DNA of 64,000 nucleotides from Virgibacillus subterraneus (GCF_900110695.1 NZ_FOEH01000007.1:97209-161208); one strand, 5' to 3'. Positions 1 through 8,296 are shown, numbered from the stretch's first letter. The notes: a model not told the origin generated them from the letters alone. Made by a program: numbers and translations.

Positions 1-57
1 TATTGCTACGACACCAATAATTGCTAAAATCATTAAAAATAATGCATCTTGAAACAT
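1..57 (-). CDS. N-terminal fragment of a small hydrophobic protein (cut by window edge)
   Basis: The minus strand opens with an ATG at 57 and runs 19 codons off the window, starting MFQDALFLMILAIIGVVAI, a hydrophobic stretch typical of a membrane segment. A GGGAG stretch lies about 12 nt upstream, rather far for a ribosome binding site. No family can be assigned from so little sequence, and it may be a short spurious ORF. Confidence 0.35.
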   Translation of the reverse strand, partial: MFQDALFLMILAIIGVVAI

Positions 58-191
58 GTGAAAAATCCGCTCCCTTATAAATATTTATGATTCAATCCAC
101 TATTAAAAATGGCTATATTACAGTACGATTACACCTGTATAAAGTTTCAATATTTGATTAATTTGTTCTTAAAGTACAAATTATTGTTCCT

Positions 192-323
192 TTAGTAAGA
201 ATGTAGCTTGAACTTGCATAACATATTGGCTCCACAACGCGTAATTCTAGTTATTTCTGATTCTTCCATCAGCGATGTAAAGAGAGTTATTGCTTCTTTG
301 GCATATCCTTGACTAAATATGGT
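192..323 (-). pseudogene. Possible GNAT acetyltransferase remnant
   Basis: In an otherwise gene-free stretch (58-538), one minus-strand frame reads IFSQGYAKEAITLF followed by a segment containing ITRITRCGAN and then a stop. The pattern GYAxEA...RI...C..N resembles the acetyl-CoA binding region and following strand of RimJ-type GNAT enzymes. There is no start codon or upstream domain, so if real it is a decayed fragment. The resemblance is by eye only. The rest of 58-538 shows no gene. Confidence 0.22.
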
Positions 324-538
324 TTAACCTTTAACATAGCGATCCGTAATAATTATTTAACAAAATTTATGAGCAAAATTTATGACAATATAAGAATAAA
401 ATTATATAATACTCTTGGGAATAACTTTTAACAGCAAAGTCGTCATTACAGAGTTCGAGATTTACGCGAGTTATGAGTACACGACTCTATTCAAAATTCG
501 TGAAATGGTCACTCTTTGTTGCCAACGATGTTATTAGC

Positions 539-574
539 AAGACCTTACCATATATGATGGTTAGGTCTATTTTT
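539..574 (+). terminator. Intrinsic terminator hairpin
   Basis: AGACCTTACCAT and ATGGTTAGGTCT form a near-perfect hairpin followed by ATTTTT on the plus strand. No gene ending here was recognised upstream. A copy of the two-hairpin repeat begins directly in the T-tract. Confidence 0.6.
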
Positions 575-685
575 AGCAGTTAAGAAGTTTTCTTAGCAGA
601 TAAGAAAGTATAAATACTTTCTTACTGCATAAGTGCAACTAAGGCTTTCGCCATTAAGGCTTGGCGATAAGCCAAGTTTTCTAAT
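570..685 (+). repeat. Two-hairpin repeat element, copy 1 (with nested remnant)
   Basis: A short remnant (570-593: TTTTTAGCAGTTAAG then AAGTTTTCT) is followed by a full copy at 594-685. The full copy has hairpin 1 (GCAG-A-TAAGAAAGTAT paired with ATACTTTCTTACTGC, one unpaired base in the stem), the conserved linker CATAAGTGCAACTAAGG, hairpin 2 (GGCTTTCGCC paired with GGCGATAAGCC) and the end AAGTTTTCTAAT. The remnant ending in a T-rich run, into which the second copy appears placed, suggests repeated insertion at T-tracts. Confidence 0.85.
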
Positions 686-716
686 AAAACCAAAATGTAA
701 GGAGAGATGTTTGGTT

Positions 717-1163
717 ATGAATAATTTCATGATGAATAATATGCCTGCCTTTATTGAAAAGGAAATACAGACAATTACCGATATAGTTAAGCCACAGTTG
801 AAAAAGAGTTCAAGATACCTTTTAATTGCGATACCTTTACTAGCAATTTCATTTACGAATTTGATTTTGTTATTAATCGTAGGCGGATGGAATATGGACA
901 ATATGCTTTATCTAGCGTTATACGCTTTAATGGGGGCAGTTGGTATTGCATTATATAAAGAATCGAAACATGTAAAAAAAGAAATGCAGCAGATAAGCAT
1001 GGAGCATATCATTGAAAGAATCAATAAAAGTGAGCATATGAATGATTATGCTAAGAATCAATACGTTCAGAACATTAAGGCTAAACCCAAATTCGGGTTC
1101 CATACCTTTTTAACCTTCTTAACAGAAGAAGATCAGCGTAAACAGCGAATAATGGAAAATTGA
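717..1163 (+). CDS. DUF5392-like membrane protein (YwnF-like)
   Basis: A 148-residue protein with two hydrophobic segments (about residues 34-52 and 60-78) and a charged C-terminal half. It begins MNNFMMNNMPAFIEKEIQ and resembles the B. subtilis YwnF/DUF5392 family of unknown function; this is from memory. The start is the ATG at 717, preceded by AAGGAGAG. An in-frame ORF extends further upstream, but that extension lies within the repeat at 594-685 and is not expected to be coding. A terminator follows 8 nt after the stop. Confidence 0.75.
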   Translation: MNNFMMNNMPAFIEKEIQTITDIVKPQLKKSSRYLLIAIPLLAISFTNLILLLIVGGWNMDNMLYLALYALMGAVGIALYKESKHVKKEMQQISMEHIIERINKSEHMNDYAKNQYVQNIKAKPKFGFHTFLTFLTEEDQRKQRIMEN

Positions 1164-1171
1164 TTATTATC

Positions 1172-1205
1172 GAGAACCTTTAGTTTATAAAGGTTCTCTT
1201 TTTTC
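1172..1205 (+). terminator. Intrinsic terminator of the DUF5392-like gene
   Basis: GAGAACCTTTA and TAAAGGTTCTC pair around a short loop and are followed by a T-run. Confidence 0.85.
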
Positions 1206-1275
1206 GGCAATTAAGAAACCACCATGGCTGCTGAATGCGCAGCCACCATCTAATTTTTCATATAGCAAATTTGAG

Positions 1276-1466
1276 TTTAGCGGACACCAGGGACCTTATT
1301 TGGCAAAAATCCACAAAAATGGTGGTGTTTGCGGACCACCAAGGACCTTATTTCACACAAATACAGTCAAATAACCATGATATTTGTATAATAAGGGCTT
1401 CTGTGTCCAGATAACTTCGAGAAAGTTACTTTTATATAGAAATAGCGTCTCCTGTGTCCGCTAAAA
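1276..1466. repeat. Miniature element with 12-bp perfect terminal inverted repeats
   Basis: TTTAGCGGACAC at 1276 is matched by its exact reverse complement GTGTCCGCTAAA ending at 1466. Inside are two direct copies of a GCGGAC...GGACCTTATTT module (from 1280 and about 1330) and partial inverted copies (AATAAGGGCTTCTGTGTCC, CTCCTGTGTCCGC), so the whole folds as nested hairpins. No ORF is present. It is either a MITE-like or other palindromic dispersed intergenic element. Confidence 0.6.
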
Positions 1467-1487
1467 TCAAGTTGTAGAGGTATTTTC

Positions 1488-1571
1488 ATACAAAGTATAA
1501 ATACTTTCTACTGCATAAGTGCAACTAAGGCTTATCTATATTAAAGATGGAGATAAGCCAAGTTTTCTAAT
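1488..1571 (+). repeat. Two-hairpin repeat element, copy 2 (5' end decayed)
   Basis: The copy keeps AAAGTATAAATACTTTCTACTGC, in which only part of hairpin 1 remains, the linker CATAAGTGCAACTAAGG, hairpin 2 (GGCTTATCT paired with AGATAAGCC) and the AAGTTTTCTAAT end. It abuts the 3' end of the GrpB gene (stop at 1576) on the opposite strand. Confidence 0.8.
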
Positions 1572-1575
1572 AAAA

Positions 1576-2091
1576 TTATTGCATGTTATACCATGCCAAA
1601 GCACTTCTTTCTGTTTTCATGACAAATTCTGCTTTTCCATTTATGTAGGACTCCATATCATAGGGATGCTGATCCATAAGATTACGCTTTAAGGTACCAT
1701 ACTCTTTTGCCACGTCTTGGTGAGCACGTAAATAATCCCTAAATGCAAGATGTCGGTCAATGTGTGGACTCCCTGATTCAAAGACATGAATATGGTGTGT
1801 TCGATTATCTCCACCCTTCTGAAAATAACGGCGACCTACTATTCCATACTCACCCTTTGCCTCATATCCGATGCCTTCCATTGATCTGTTGTAAGAATCA
1901 ACTTCAATGATGTTTTTAACAACTGGCATGATGTCAATTACTGGTTTTGCTTCAAGTCCCTGTATTGACGTACTTCCAATATGATGAATTTCTAATACCT
2001 CTTGGCCAAGAATTGCCCTTAATTTTTCCGCTTCTTCTTTAAACATCAATGGCCACTGATCATTATGTGGTGTGACTTCTACCTTTCTCAT
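1576..2091 (-). CDS. GrpB family protein (UPF0157, nucleotidyltransferase fold)
   Basis: This 171-residue protein is the usual length for the GrpB/UPF0157 family, predicted nucleotidyltransferases of unknown substrate. Diagnostic blocks are IHHIGSTS at about residues 36-43 and KPVIDIMPVV at about 49-58, the positions expected for the NTase GS and acidic motifs. The ATG overlaps the stop of the upstream csaA gene by one base (TAATG), so the two are probably translationally coupled. It is followed directly by repeat copy 2. Confidence 0.88.
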   Translation of the reverse strand: MRKVEVTPHNDQWPLMFKEEAEKLRAILGQEVLEIHHIGSTSIQGLEAKPVIDIMPVVKNIIEVDSYNRSMEGIGYEAKGEYGIVGRRYFQKGGDNRTHHIHVFESGSPHIDRHLAFRDYLRAHQDVAKEYGTLKRNLMDQHPYDMESYINGKAEFVMKTERSALAWYNMQ

Positions 2092-2420
2092 TAAGATACA
2101 CGCGTGCCATTCTCGACAGGTTCGTCCGGCCTCAGAAGCACTACATCATCTTCACCCGGTACACCGCCTATCACCAGGACCTCAGACTTAAAGCCAGCCA
2201 CACGCATTGGAGGAAAGTTCACTACTCCTGCTACTTGACGTCCAACTAGCTGTTCAGGTTCATAACGATGTGTGATTTGAGCAGAAGATTGCTTTATGCC
2301 TATTTCGCCAAAATCAACCTCCAACTTAATTGCCGGTTTTCGTGCTTCAGGGAAGGGTGCTGCTTTCACTACTGTTCCAATTCGTATATCCAGTTCCATA
2401 AAATCTTCAATTGTTGCCAA
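2091..2420 (-). CDS. csaA: CsaA, tRNA-binding-domain (chaperone-like) protein
   Basis: The protein is closely similar to B. subtilis CsaA, a dimeric OB-fold protein with a tRNA-binding (EMAP-II-like) domain implicated in protein export. It reads [19 protein letters not shown], then [11 protein letters not shown] and [18 protein letters not shown]. The TTG at 2420 is chosen as start because GGAGG lies 8 nt upstream and the resulting 109 residues match the family length. A longer reading from an ATG at 2471 would add 17 residues that the family lacks. Confidence 0.92.
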   Translation of the reverse strand: MATIEDFMELDIRIGTVVKAAPFPEARKPAIKLEVDFGEIGIKQSSAQITHRYEPEQLVGRQVAGVVNFPPMRVAGFKSEVLVIGGVPGEDDVVLLRPDEPVENGTRVS

Positions 2421-2492
2421 AGCTATTACCTCCAGTGATTTTTTATTTGCTCTAAGATTTATTTTATCCATAATTCAGCCAAAAAAAGCAGA

Positions 2493-2597
2493 TTAATTAT
2501 CTTTGTCCTCGGAACCCCAATCATAATCTGATTTCCCCAGAAAGTATAGAAAACCTGCTGATGACAGAATAGCTAAAACTGCTATTATAAAGCCCAT
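2493..2597 (-). CDS. Small single-pass membrane protein (34 aa)
   Basis: The ATG at 2597 is preceded by GAAGG at about 9 nt. The product is a hydrophobic N-terminal half (GFIIAVLAILSSAGFLYFLG) and an acidic tail ending SEDKDN. The arrangement of one membrane segment plus a short charged cytoplasmic tail is common among Bacillaceae small proteins. It sits between csaA and the P-loop kinase gene on the same strand. The function is unknown. Confidence 0.55.
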   Translation of the reverse strand: MGFIIAVLAILSSAGFLYFLGKSDYDWGSEDKDN

Positions 2598-2609
2598 TAT
2601 CAGATCCTT

Positions 2610-3128
2610 CTATAAAAATATATCTTCAAGCTGTTTTTTATTTGTAACAACGATTGTCTTATTAGAATACATTCCATACTTTTCAAAGAAGTTGGGCTTT
2701 CCTTTTTCTTCAAATCGTCTGTTCCATTTAAACATTTTGAAAAATATTTTAAGCGTGGGCGTATAATTTGATTTTTCTAAGCCAATTTTCTGTAAGATAA
2801 ACCGCTTCAAAATTCGATAGTTCCTGATCGCATATCTTGTATCTAAAAAGATAATCATGTCTGCATTATCAAAACTTTTCGATACCCATTCTTCGTTATG
2901 AACACCTTCAATTACCCAAGCATCAGAATCGATTAAAGTATTTAAATATTCTTCTCTTTCTTTTTCAGATCGTCTTATGTCTCCAGCTTTGTGTCTTTTC
3001 CATACAACATTATCCAATTCATGAAAAGGAACTTCTAACCTAGATGCTAATTTTTTTGCTAATGTCGTCTTTCCACTTCCAACTGAAACTAAAATATGTA
3101 TCTTATTAGGAAGGTTTTTGGTTTCCAT
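2610..3128 (-). CDS. P-loop NTPase, FlaR/adenylate-kinase-like
   Basis: This 172-residue protein belongs to the small P-loop kinases annotated as DNA topology modulation protein FlaR. Walker A lies near the N-terminus (SVGSGKTTLA, about residues 15-24), the HELDNVVW segment is typical of the family, and DNADMIIFLDTR looks like the Walker B region. The residue at the first Walker A position is valine (ILVSVGSGKT) where the family normally has glycine, which could weaken nucleotide binding. Substrate is unknown. Confidence 0.75.
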   Translation of the reverse strand: METKNLPNKIHILVSVGSGKTTLAKKLASRLEVPFHELDNVVWKRHKAGDIRRSEKEREEYLNTLIDSDAWVIEGVHNEEWVSKSFDNADMIIFLDTRYAIRNYRILKRFILQKIGLEKSNYTPTLKIFFKMFKWNRRFEEKGKPNFFEKYGMYSNKTIVVTNKKQLEDIFL

Positions 3129-3145
3129 ACTTTCTGCACCTGCTT

Positions 3146-3655
3146 TTATTGTTTAAGATACAATACCCTATACTCTTCATCATAATAGATATCATTGATA
3201 ATGAGTGCACGTATTTCCGTGCCGAATACTTTAAAGCCTAGTTTACTATAAAGTTTCTTTGCACTTTCGTTCGTTGTTACGACCGTTAAATTAAGATTTT
3301 CTATTGTTTTCATTGATTTTGCGTGGTTGATTGCTTCTAATAGAATTTCATTACCAACACCTAATCCACGCATTTTAGGACTTACATACATTGCAAATAT
3401 GTTTGCTTTATGTCTTAGTTTCAACGGCGCTTCCTGCATTAAAGTAACAACACCAATTAGATCATTATTATGGAATGCTCCAAATGTGAAGCTCCCCTCT
3501 TTTGATAGGTTCTTTGCTACACCTTCGACTGGATTTTCTCTGCTCATAGCCTCTTCATAGCTTGTAGCAAACGCCTCTGGATTTTGTTCTAATGCTTCTA
3601 ATCTTAAATCCCAGTATTTTTTTGCATCTGATGCATCTAATAGTCTAATATCCAT
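3146..3655 (-). CDS. GNAT family N-acetyltransferase
   Basis: The 169-residue protein has the single-domain GNAT layout: N-terminal MDIRLLDASDAKKYWDLRLEAL, a central strand IGVVTLM, acetyl-CoA loop MRGLGVGNEILLEAINHA and C-terminal LNLTVVTTNESAKKLYSKLGF. AAAGGAG precedes the ATG. The acceptor substrate cannot be predicted. Confidence 0.88.
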   Translation of the reverse strand: MDIRLLDASDAKKYWDLRLEALEQNPEAFATSYEEAMSRENPVEGVAKNLSKEGSFTFGAFHNNDLIGVVTLMQEAPLKLRHKANIFAMYVSPKMRGLGVGNEILLEAINHAKSMKTIENLNLTVVTTNESAKKLYSKLGFKVFGTEIRALIINDIYYDEEYRVLYLKQ

Positions 3656-3679
3656 AAGTTCTCCTTTGTCGATTTTCAG

Positions 3680-3871
3680 TTACATAGCCCCTCCACCACC
3701 GAACGGACGTCTCCCTCTTTCTTTTTCAACTGCAATTTCCGTTTCTTTTTCCTGTTCTGTCTTTTCACGATGTGGATTTTTACTACGCTTTTTCTTCTTA
3801 CGTTTGTCGAGAAAAATCATAAAAAAAATAAATATAACCAAGAATATTCCCCATAAGACATTTGAAATCAC
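3680..3871 (-). CDS. Small membrane-anchored basic protein (63 aa)
   Basis: An N-terminal hydrophobic segment (VLWGIFLVIFIFFMIFL) is followed by a lysine/arginine/glutamate-rich tail and a glycine-rich end (RPFGGGGAM). The start is GTG at 3871 with a GGGGGTG ribosome binding site 5-6 nt upstream; no in-frame ATG gives a better start. Function is unknown. A single-pass protein with a cytoplasmic charged tail is predicted. Confidence 0.5.
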   Translation of the reverse strand: MISNVLWGIFLVIFIFFMIFLDKRKKKKRSKNPHREKTEQEKETEIAVEKERGRRPFGGGGAM

Positions 3872-3899
3872 TCTATCACCCCCATAACTTTCACTAAAA

Positions 3900-4402
3900 T
3901 TATCCCTCCACCATGGCTTGGTATACTAATTCTTCATCATTTATTTCTACTATTACTGATGAAGGGGGATACTCACCATAATCCTTACCATTCGACATAA
4001 AAATTTTAGTTCCTTTTGGAAGTTTGGTAGTTAGAAAACTTGGCTTATCGCCAAGCCTTAATGTCGAAAGCCCTAGTTGCACTTATGCAGTAAGAAAGTA
4101 TTTATACTTTCTTAACTGCCAAAAAAGTTCCTATACCACCAAGTAGCTGTTGTCTGCTTTTTTATTTCACCAATCTCTTCTCCCTTGGTATATTGATTAT
4201 CATCAAGCCATTCCCTATCCGAGACATTTGAATAGATTAACCCATCTAACTTAAGGATATCCGCATCAGGGTTTCCTTTTAAAATATCCCTTGCGGTGTG
4301 GTTGCCTATACCACCAGAATTGAATGGAAATGTATTAGTTAAGGCTAGGGTTGCCAGAATGCCTAACAAGAGGCACAGGGCTATGTAGATGATTACTTTC
4401 AA
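3900..4402 (-). pseudogene. Small membrane-anchored protein gene split by the two-hairpin repeat
   Basis: The upstream part (4402 down to about 4121) encodes an N-terminal anchor (VIIYIALCLLLGILATLAL) and a domain with ADILKLDGLIYSNVSDREW and GEEIGEIKKQTT, ending WWYRNF. The repeat at 4031-4120 then supplies Gly-Ser-stop. Beyond it the frame TTKLPKGTKIF...VIVEINDEELVYQAMVEG is the expected C-terminal half of the same Bacillaceae protein family (pattern TxLPxGTxIY...Y.AMVEG, recalled from memory). The halves lie in different frames (offset by one base), so a normal full-length product is not made unless the insert is removed at RNA level. Confidence 0.75.
4031..4120 (-). repeat. Two-hairpin repeat element, copy 3 (inside a gene)
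   Basis: A full copy on the minus strand: GGCAGTTAAGAAAGTAT pairs with ATACTTTCTTACTGC (extra T in stem), then CATAAGTGCAACTAGGGC, then hairpin 2, ending AAGTTTTCTAA. It follows AACTTTTTT on the coding strand of the interrupted gene. Confidence 0.9.
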
Positions 4403-4441
4403 ATCTCCCCCTCCTCATCTTAAAGACTATTTATCTCTGGG

Positions 4442-5294
4442 CTATTGATCATTTGCATGCAGCGTAACACTTACAACTTCCGGGCGGTTAAAGATTCTCT
4501 GAGGAATAATACTATTACCAAGACCTCTGCTAACAATCATTGCAGAGCCGTTTTCAACATATTTTCCTGCTGTATAATTTGGAAATAGGCCTTGGTCAGG
4601 AGCAATTTCCACCAATAAACGGTAACCTAAACTGACCACCATGTGCATGACCGGAAAAGGTAAGATCTATCTTATGATCCTGGTATACGGAAAACATTTC
4701 TGGCCGATGTGATAAAAGAATTGAGAATTCAGCACTCATCTTAATCTTTAGGCTGTCTATCGATTCACTTACGATACCTTTCTCAGCATAGGAATCTTCA
4801 GCTCTTGCAGGGTCATCAATACCCGAAATTGCTATACTACTACCTTTTACCTGAATTAGTTCACTTGAATTCCGAAGCACACTGACTCCCGCACCTTCTA
4901 AGTCATTCTCCAGGGAACTATATTCCTCTGACCACCATTCATGATTCCCGGTTACGAAATATACAGGTGCAATTGTAGCGATATTTTCCATTAATATAAT
5001 ACCCGGTTTTTTATTAAAGTCTTTCTGATCGACTATATCTCCGGTAAAAACTATTAAATCAGGATTTTCATTTTTAACACGTTCTACTAATCTCTTTTGA
5101 TTTTCTCCAAAGGATTTACTGTGTAAGTCAGACAGATGAACAATCCTGTAACCATCAAAGCCTTCTGGCAGTTCATCAGAGTGAACATCTAATTCCGTTG
5201 TCGTTCAAACGTTATTTTGATGATAGGAGAGCGCAATTGCGAAAACAATTATTGCCAGTACGAGTAGTAACTTCTTTTTCGTGAAAAATTTCAA
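4442..5294 (-). pseudogene. Membrane-anchored metallophosphoesterase, broken twice
   Basis: Read from a TTG at 5294, the frame gives an N-terminal anchor (KKLLLVLAIIVFAIALSYH), then metallophosphoesterase motifs: HLSDLHSKSFG (D-x-H), VFTGDIVD (GD), FVTGNHEWW (GNHE), and FSGHAHGGQF (GHxH). It resembles the YkuE/YaeI group. Two lesions interrupt it. A TGA lies where a tryptophan codon would fit (about 5205, after NNV). A one-base insertion in GGTGGAAATTGC near 4607 shifts the frame before APDQGLFPNYTAGKY. Either the gene is dead or the assembly has errors. Confidence 0.85.
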
Positions 5295-5414
5295 TTTAAA
5301 TGCCCTGCCTATCGAGTTAGACTACAATCTAACTGAATTTTATCACAATTTATTTACCCTTGGAATGACTTAAGCGAAAAATACTCTTTAACGACTATTG
5401 GGGTGCCGCGTCTT

Positions 5415-5897
5415 TTACTTTTTCACAGCCATATATATTCTGTATCCATCAGAAGGAAAACCCTTATATGGCCCCCACCATTTTGGATATTTTATTGGTA
5501 TAATCGTGAGAAGAAAATTTAACATGTTAAACAGTGAAATACCGGCAGCAAACTTCCCTATCTCTGGCTGAGTTGTATATATGGAAATAATATAAAACAG
5601 GATTGATAAAAGGAGTGACATTATTGGACCGCCTGCCGCAATAATTCCTCTTTGAAAGTTCGTTTGCTTTTCATCTCCTTTTGAAAAATTACAATATCCG
5701 AAAAAAGCTAAAGTAATATGGAAATGCATTCTACCAATTTTAAACACTTCTTTATTACTCTTATTCGCAGGCCCGAGGAAAACTCTTGCATTTTCGCGTG
5801 TGAAAGCAATAATTCCAACTGCATGACCGACTTCATGAAGTAAGACAGACAATGGGGTTGCCACTATATAAAAGATAATGAAAAGTATCATTTCCAT
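5415..5897 (-). CDS. M50-like membrane metalloprotease (site-2 protease type)
   Basis: The 160-residue membrane protein has an HEVGHAVG zinc motif in the first hydrophobic segment (about residues 20-27) and further hydrophobic segments around 80-100 and 115-140. It ends with a short soluble tail containing PSDGYRI, in the region where M50 enzymes usually carry a third ligand (here PSDG rather than the common LDG). The start at 5897 follows AGGTGAT, which overlaps the stop codon of the preceding alpha/beta hydrolase gene. Its substrate is unknown. Confidence 0.7.
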   Translation of the reverse strand: MEMILFIIFYIVATPLSVLLHEVGHAVGIIAFTRENARVFLGPANKSNKEVFKIGRMHFHITLAFFGYCNFSKGDEKQTNFQRGIIAAGGPIMSLLLSILFYIISIYTTQPEIGKFAAGISLFNMLNFLLTIIPIKYPKWWGPYKGFPSDGYRIYMAVKK

Positions 5898-5901
5898 ATG
5901 A

Positions 5902-6636
5902 TCACCTAATGCCATGTTCGATATTCTGATCTACGTCATGAAGGAACATTTCTAATATTTTTGTATATAATTCTGGCTGTTCGGAATGAACTAGGTGCGA
6001 TGCAAACGGAATTATAGATACGTGAACATCCTCTTTCATTAACTGATATAATATAGCACTGTTTGTTTCACCTTTATTCCCTTCACCAACCATATACAGA
6101 ACGGGTGATTCAATACCAACCAAATCTTTTGTCTGCTGAAATGGATACCATTCTTCATCCTTAGCCATATACAAAAACTGCTTCCAATCAGAACTATGTA
6201 GATTGTCAAAGTAATTTACCGTATCGTCATCTAATAATAATTGAGCCTGATGTTCTGCATCTTGTTTATGCATTTCAAGCCAGTTATCTGGTTTTTCCGC
6301 CAGAACACCTGAAATGGTCAAACTCCTTACCTTATTCGGATATTTTTTCGCAAAGCATAAACTAACCAAAGCACCTAGTGAGCAGCCCACAATATGTGCA
6401 GATTCCACACCCAGATCGTTAAGTGTCTCAGCAACGTCTGAAGCTGAATCATTGAAAAAATTGGAAAAGTCGTTTTCAATTGATTTGCCGTGGCCTCTTA
6501 AATCGGGAAGAATTATTTTAAATGTATCCTTAAAATATTCTCTCTGGTACTCAAAATCTGTTAAACCTGTCTGCAAACCCGTATGGAGAAATACAATAGG
6601 TTCTCCATCCCCAAAAACTTCAGTATGTAATATCAT
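5902..6636 (-). CDS. Alpha/beta hydrolase
   Basis: The protein shows the alpha/beta hydrolase order: VFLHTGLQTG oxyanion region, LPDLRGHGKS, nucleophile elbow GCSLGA (Ser), then VLYMVGEG and FASHLVHSEQP with the late histidine. The start is ambiguous between 6648 (GTG) and 6636 (ATG); 6636 is chosen because GGGA lies 6 nt upstream. It is followed at once by the M50-like gene, whose Shine-Dalgarno sequence lies over this stop. The substrate is unknown. Confidence 0.85.
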   Translation of the reverse strand: MILHTEVFGDGEPIVFLHTGLQTGLTDFEYQREYFKDTFKIILPDLRGHGKSIENDFSNFFNDSASDVAETLNDLGVESAHIVGCSLGALVSLCFAKKYPNKVRSLTISGVLAEKPDNWLEMHKQDAEHQAQLLLDDDTVNYFDNLHSSDWKQFLYMAKDEEWYPFQQTKDLVGIESPVLYMVGEGNKGETNSAILYQLMKEDVHVSIIPFASHLVHSEQPELYTKILEMFLHDVDQNIEHGIR

Positions 6637-6656
6637 ATCCATTCCCACTTTTCTAT

Positions 6657-7064
6657 TTAATTTATTTTAGAAATTATTGGTTCATACTCGGAAATTATAT
6701 CTACCTTATGTTCTATACAAGCCAATGAAAAATGCCTCAAACTTTTGTCTGGCAACGTTGATTCCTTTCTTATAAAATCAAAATAACTTGATTTATCATA
6801 AATTCGAAATGCCTCACCTATATATACTTCATCATGGTTCCAGATGGTAAAATCATCGTAAATTACGGAATATGTAACATAATTTGGAAAGTCAATCTGT
6901 AAGGTTGTCACTTCGCTATCAGGATGAGGATGTATAAGTAAGTCAGTTAAATCCTCACTTGTATTTACAATTATCCTCAACATCACTTCGTTTGTTCTTG
7001 GTTCCAGGATACCTTCAAATGAAATATCATAACCTCTGTCCTTTACCAAATCTTCAAATTTCAT
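6657..7064 (-). CDS. Hypothetical protein
   Basis: A soluble acidic protein of about 135 residues without membrane segments. It reads KFEDLVKDRGYDISFEG at the start, with mixed beta-rich content (VMLRIIVNTSEDL, VTTLQIDFPNYVTYSVIYDDF). AAGG lies 9 nt before the ATG at 7064, and a GTG directly before it is an alternative start. I do not recognise the family. It lies upstream of the hydrolase gene on the same strand with an 8-20 nt gap, so cotranscription is likely. Confidence 0.6.
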   Translation of the reverse strand: MKFEDLVKDRGYDISFEGILEPRTNEVMLRIIVNTSEDLTDLLIHPHPDSEVTTLQIDFPNYVTYSVIYDDFTIWNHDEVYIGEAFRIYDKSSYFDFIRKESTLPDKSLRHFSLACIEHKVDIISEYEPIISKIN

Positions 7065-7121
7065 CACAATCAGCCTTCACTGCTGTTTAACTCTATTCCT
7101 CTTTAGTTTAATTAATCTATT

Positions 7122-7385
7122 TTAGAATCGCTTTTCAGGCATCGGCAAATATTTCGTGAAATAAGCACCTAAAAGCAACAGGAAAACACCAATAGACCAG
7201 CTTAATACTCCTATAAAGTTATACCAGTATGCCAAAATGTTTGTAATCGCAACAAGATACAAACATATTGAGGTTAGAGCACTTTTCATCCCTGTAATAC
7301 CGGATTTTTTTCTTTTTTGAACCACAATATATATGGAACAAACAAGACCAATCAGAAGAATTATCGTTAAAATAACCGGAACCAA
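7122..7385 (-). CDS. Small integral membrane protein (three predicted TM segments)
   Basis: The 87-residue product has hydrophobic segments at about 2-22, 35-55 and 58-76 with a basic loop (QKRKKSG) after the first. The start is a TTG at 7385, decided by the strong GGGGGAGGT 8 nt upstream; there is no nearby ATG. Function is unknown. Confidence 0.6.
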   Translation of the reverse strand: MVPVILTIILLIGLVCSIYIVVQKRKKSGITGMKSALTSICLYLVAITNILAYWYNFIGVLSWSIGVFLLLLGAYFTKYLPMPEKRF

Positions 7386-7403
7386 TGTGATTACCTCCCC
7401 CTT

Positions 7404-8296
7404 TTATACAAATCCTTTCAGGAAACCTTTTACCTGTGTTATAAATTCCATTTCTTGCTCTATATGAGAATAGTGAGCCGAATTTATAAATTCTACATGC
7501 CTACTATTTTTTATACCAGTATTAAAAAGTTCGGCTTGCCCAACCGATATCCCATCATACTTACCACTCATAATAAGTGTTGGACACTTTATTTCATTTA
7601 ACCTGTCACAAATATTATAACTAGCCATTTCTTTATTTTTAACGGGATTCCAAATTAATTGATTGGTTTCAAAATCCTTGCCATTTAATGCTTCGGATAA
7701 ATATTTGGGATACTCGGCTCTACAATAAAACAAGCTATTGTACTTATTAATAGCTTCTTCCATTTCATCGGATGAAACTTTTACCCCATCGTTATATTTC
7801 TTAAGGACTCTTTTTAATTCCTTTGGAAAATATTCTTCTTCAAAATTTAGTCTAGCTTCAGACATTTCTTCCAATCTGCAATACCACTATGTAAAATTAA
7901 GCTTCGAGTATTTTCTGGATATTGTAAAGCAATATTTACTCCTAAAATAGTTCCCCAAGAATGACCAAGAATGTGAAACCGGCTTAAGTTCAGCTCGGTC
8001 ACCACATTATTGAATTGTTTTATAAAATCCTTAATATCCAAAGATGTGAACTGTTCTGACCTAGTTGACTTGCCACTACCTATTTGGTCATAAGCAATGA
8101 CTGGTCTTGTTTCAGCTACGTTTAAAAGAGGAGTTAGAGTTTTACATGAAAGTCCAGGACCACCAGCCAACAGTATAATGGGTGTTAATTCAGAGTTAGG
8201 GTGACGAGGGGTATGAACTTCATAGTAAGTCTTACAATTTTCACTCCCTATAAACCCCTGTGTCCTTTCAATTGAGTTTAAAGATTCATTTTTCAA
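7404..8296 (-). pseudogene. Proline-iminopeptidase-like alpha/beta hydrolase with frameshift
   Basis: Two overlapping frames form one protein of about 295 residues. The N-terminal part has LLAGGPGLSCKT (the GGPG oxyanion motif of prolyl aminopeptidases), YDQIGSGKS and the nucleophile GHSWG. The C-terminal part has the acidic residue in SGKYDGIS and the histidine in SAHYSH. They are out of register by one base near 7870, where GATTGGAAGAAATG would need one more G to read DWEEMSEARLNF. All three catalytic residues survive, so the lesion is recent or a sequencing error. Confidence 0.85.

Noticed and set aside
633..716. N-terminal extension of the DUF5392-like protein (MQLRLSPLRLGDKPSFL)
   Set aside because: This peptide is the translation of the two-hairpin repeat; the same peptide appears at the other copies.
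3900..4082. Independent 60-aa protein beginning in the repeat
   Set aside because: Its N-terminus is repeat sequence and its C-terminus is the missing end of the gene at 4402; better explained as a split gene.
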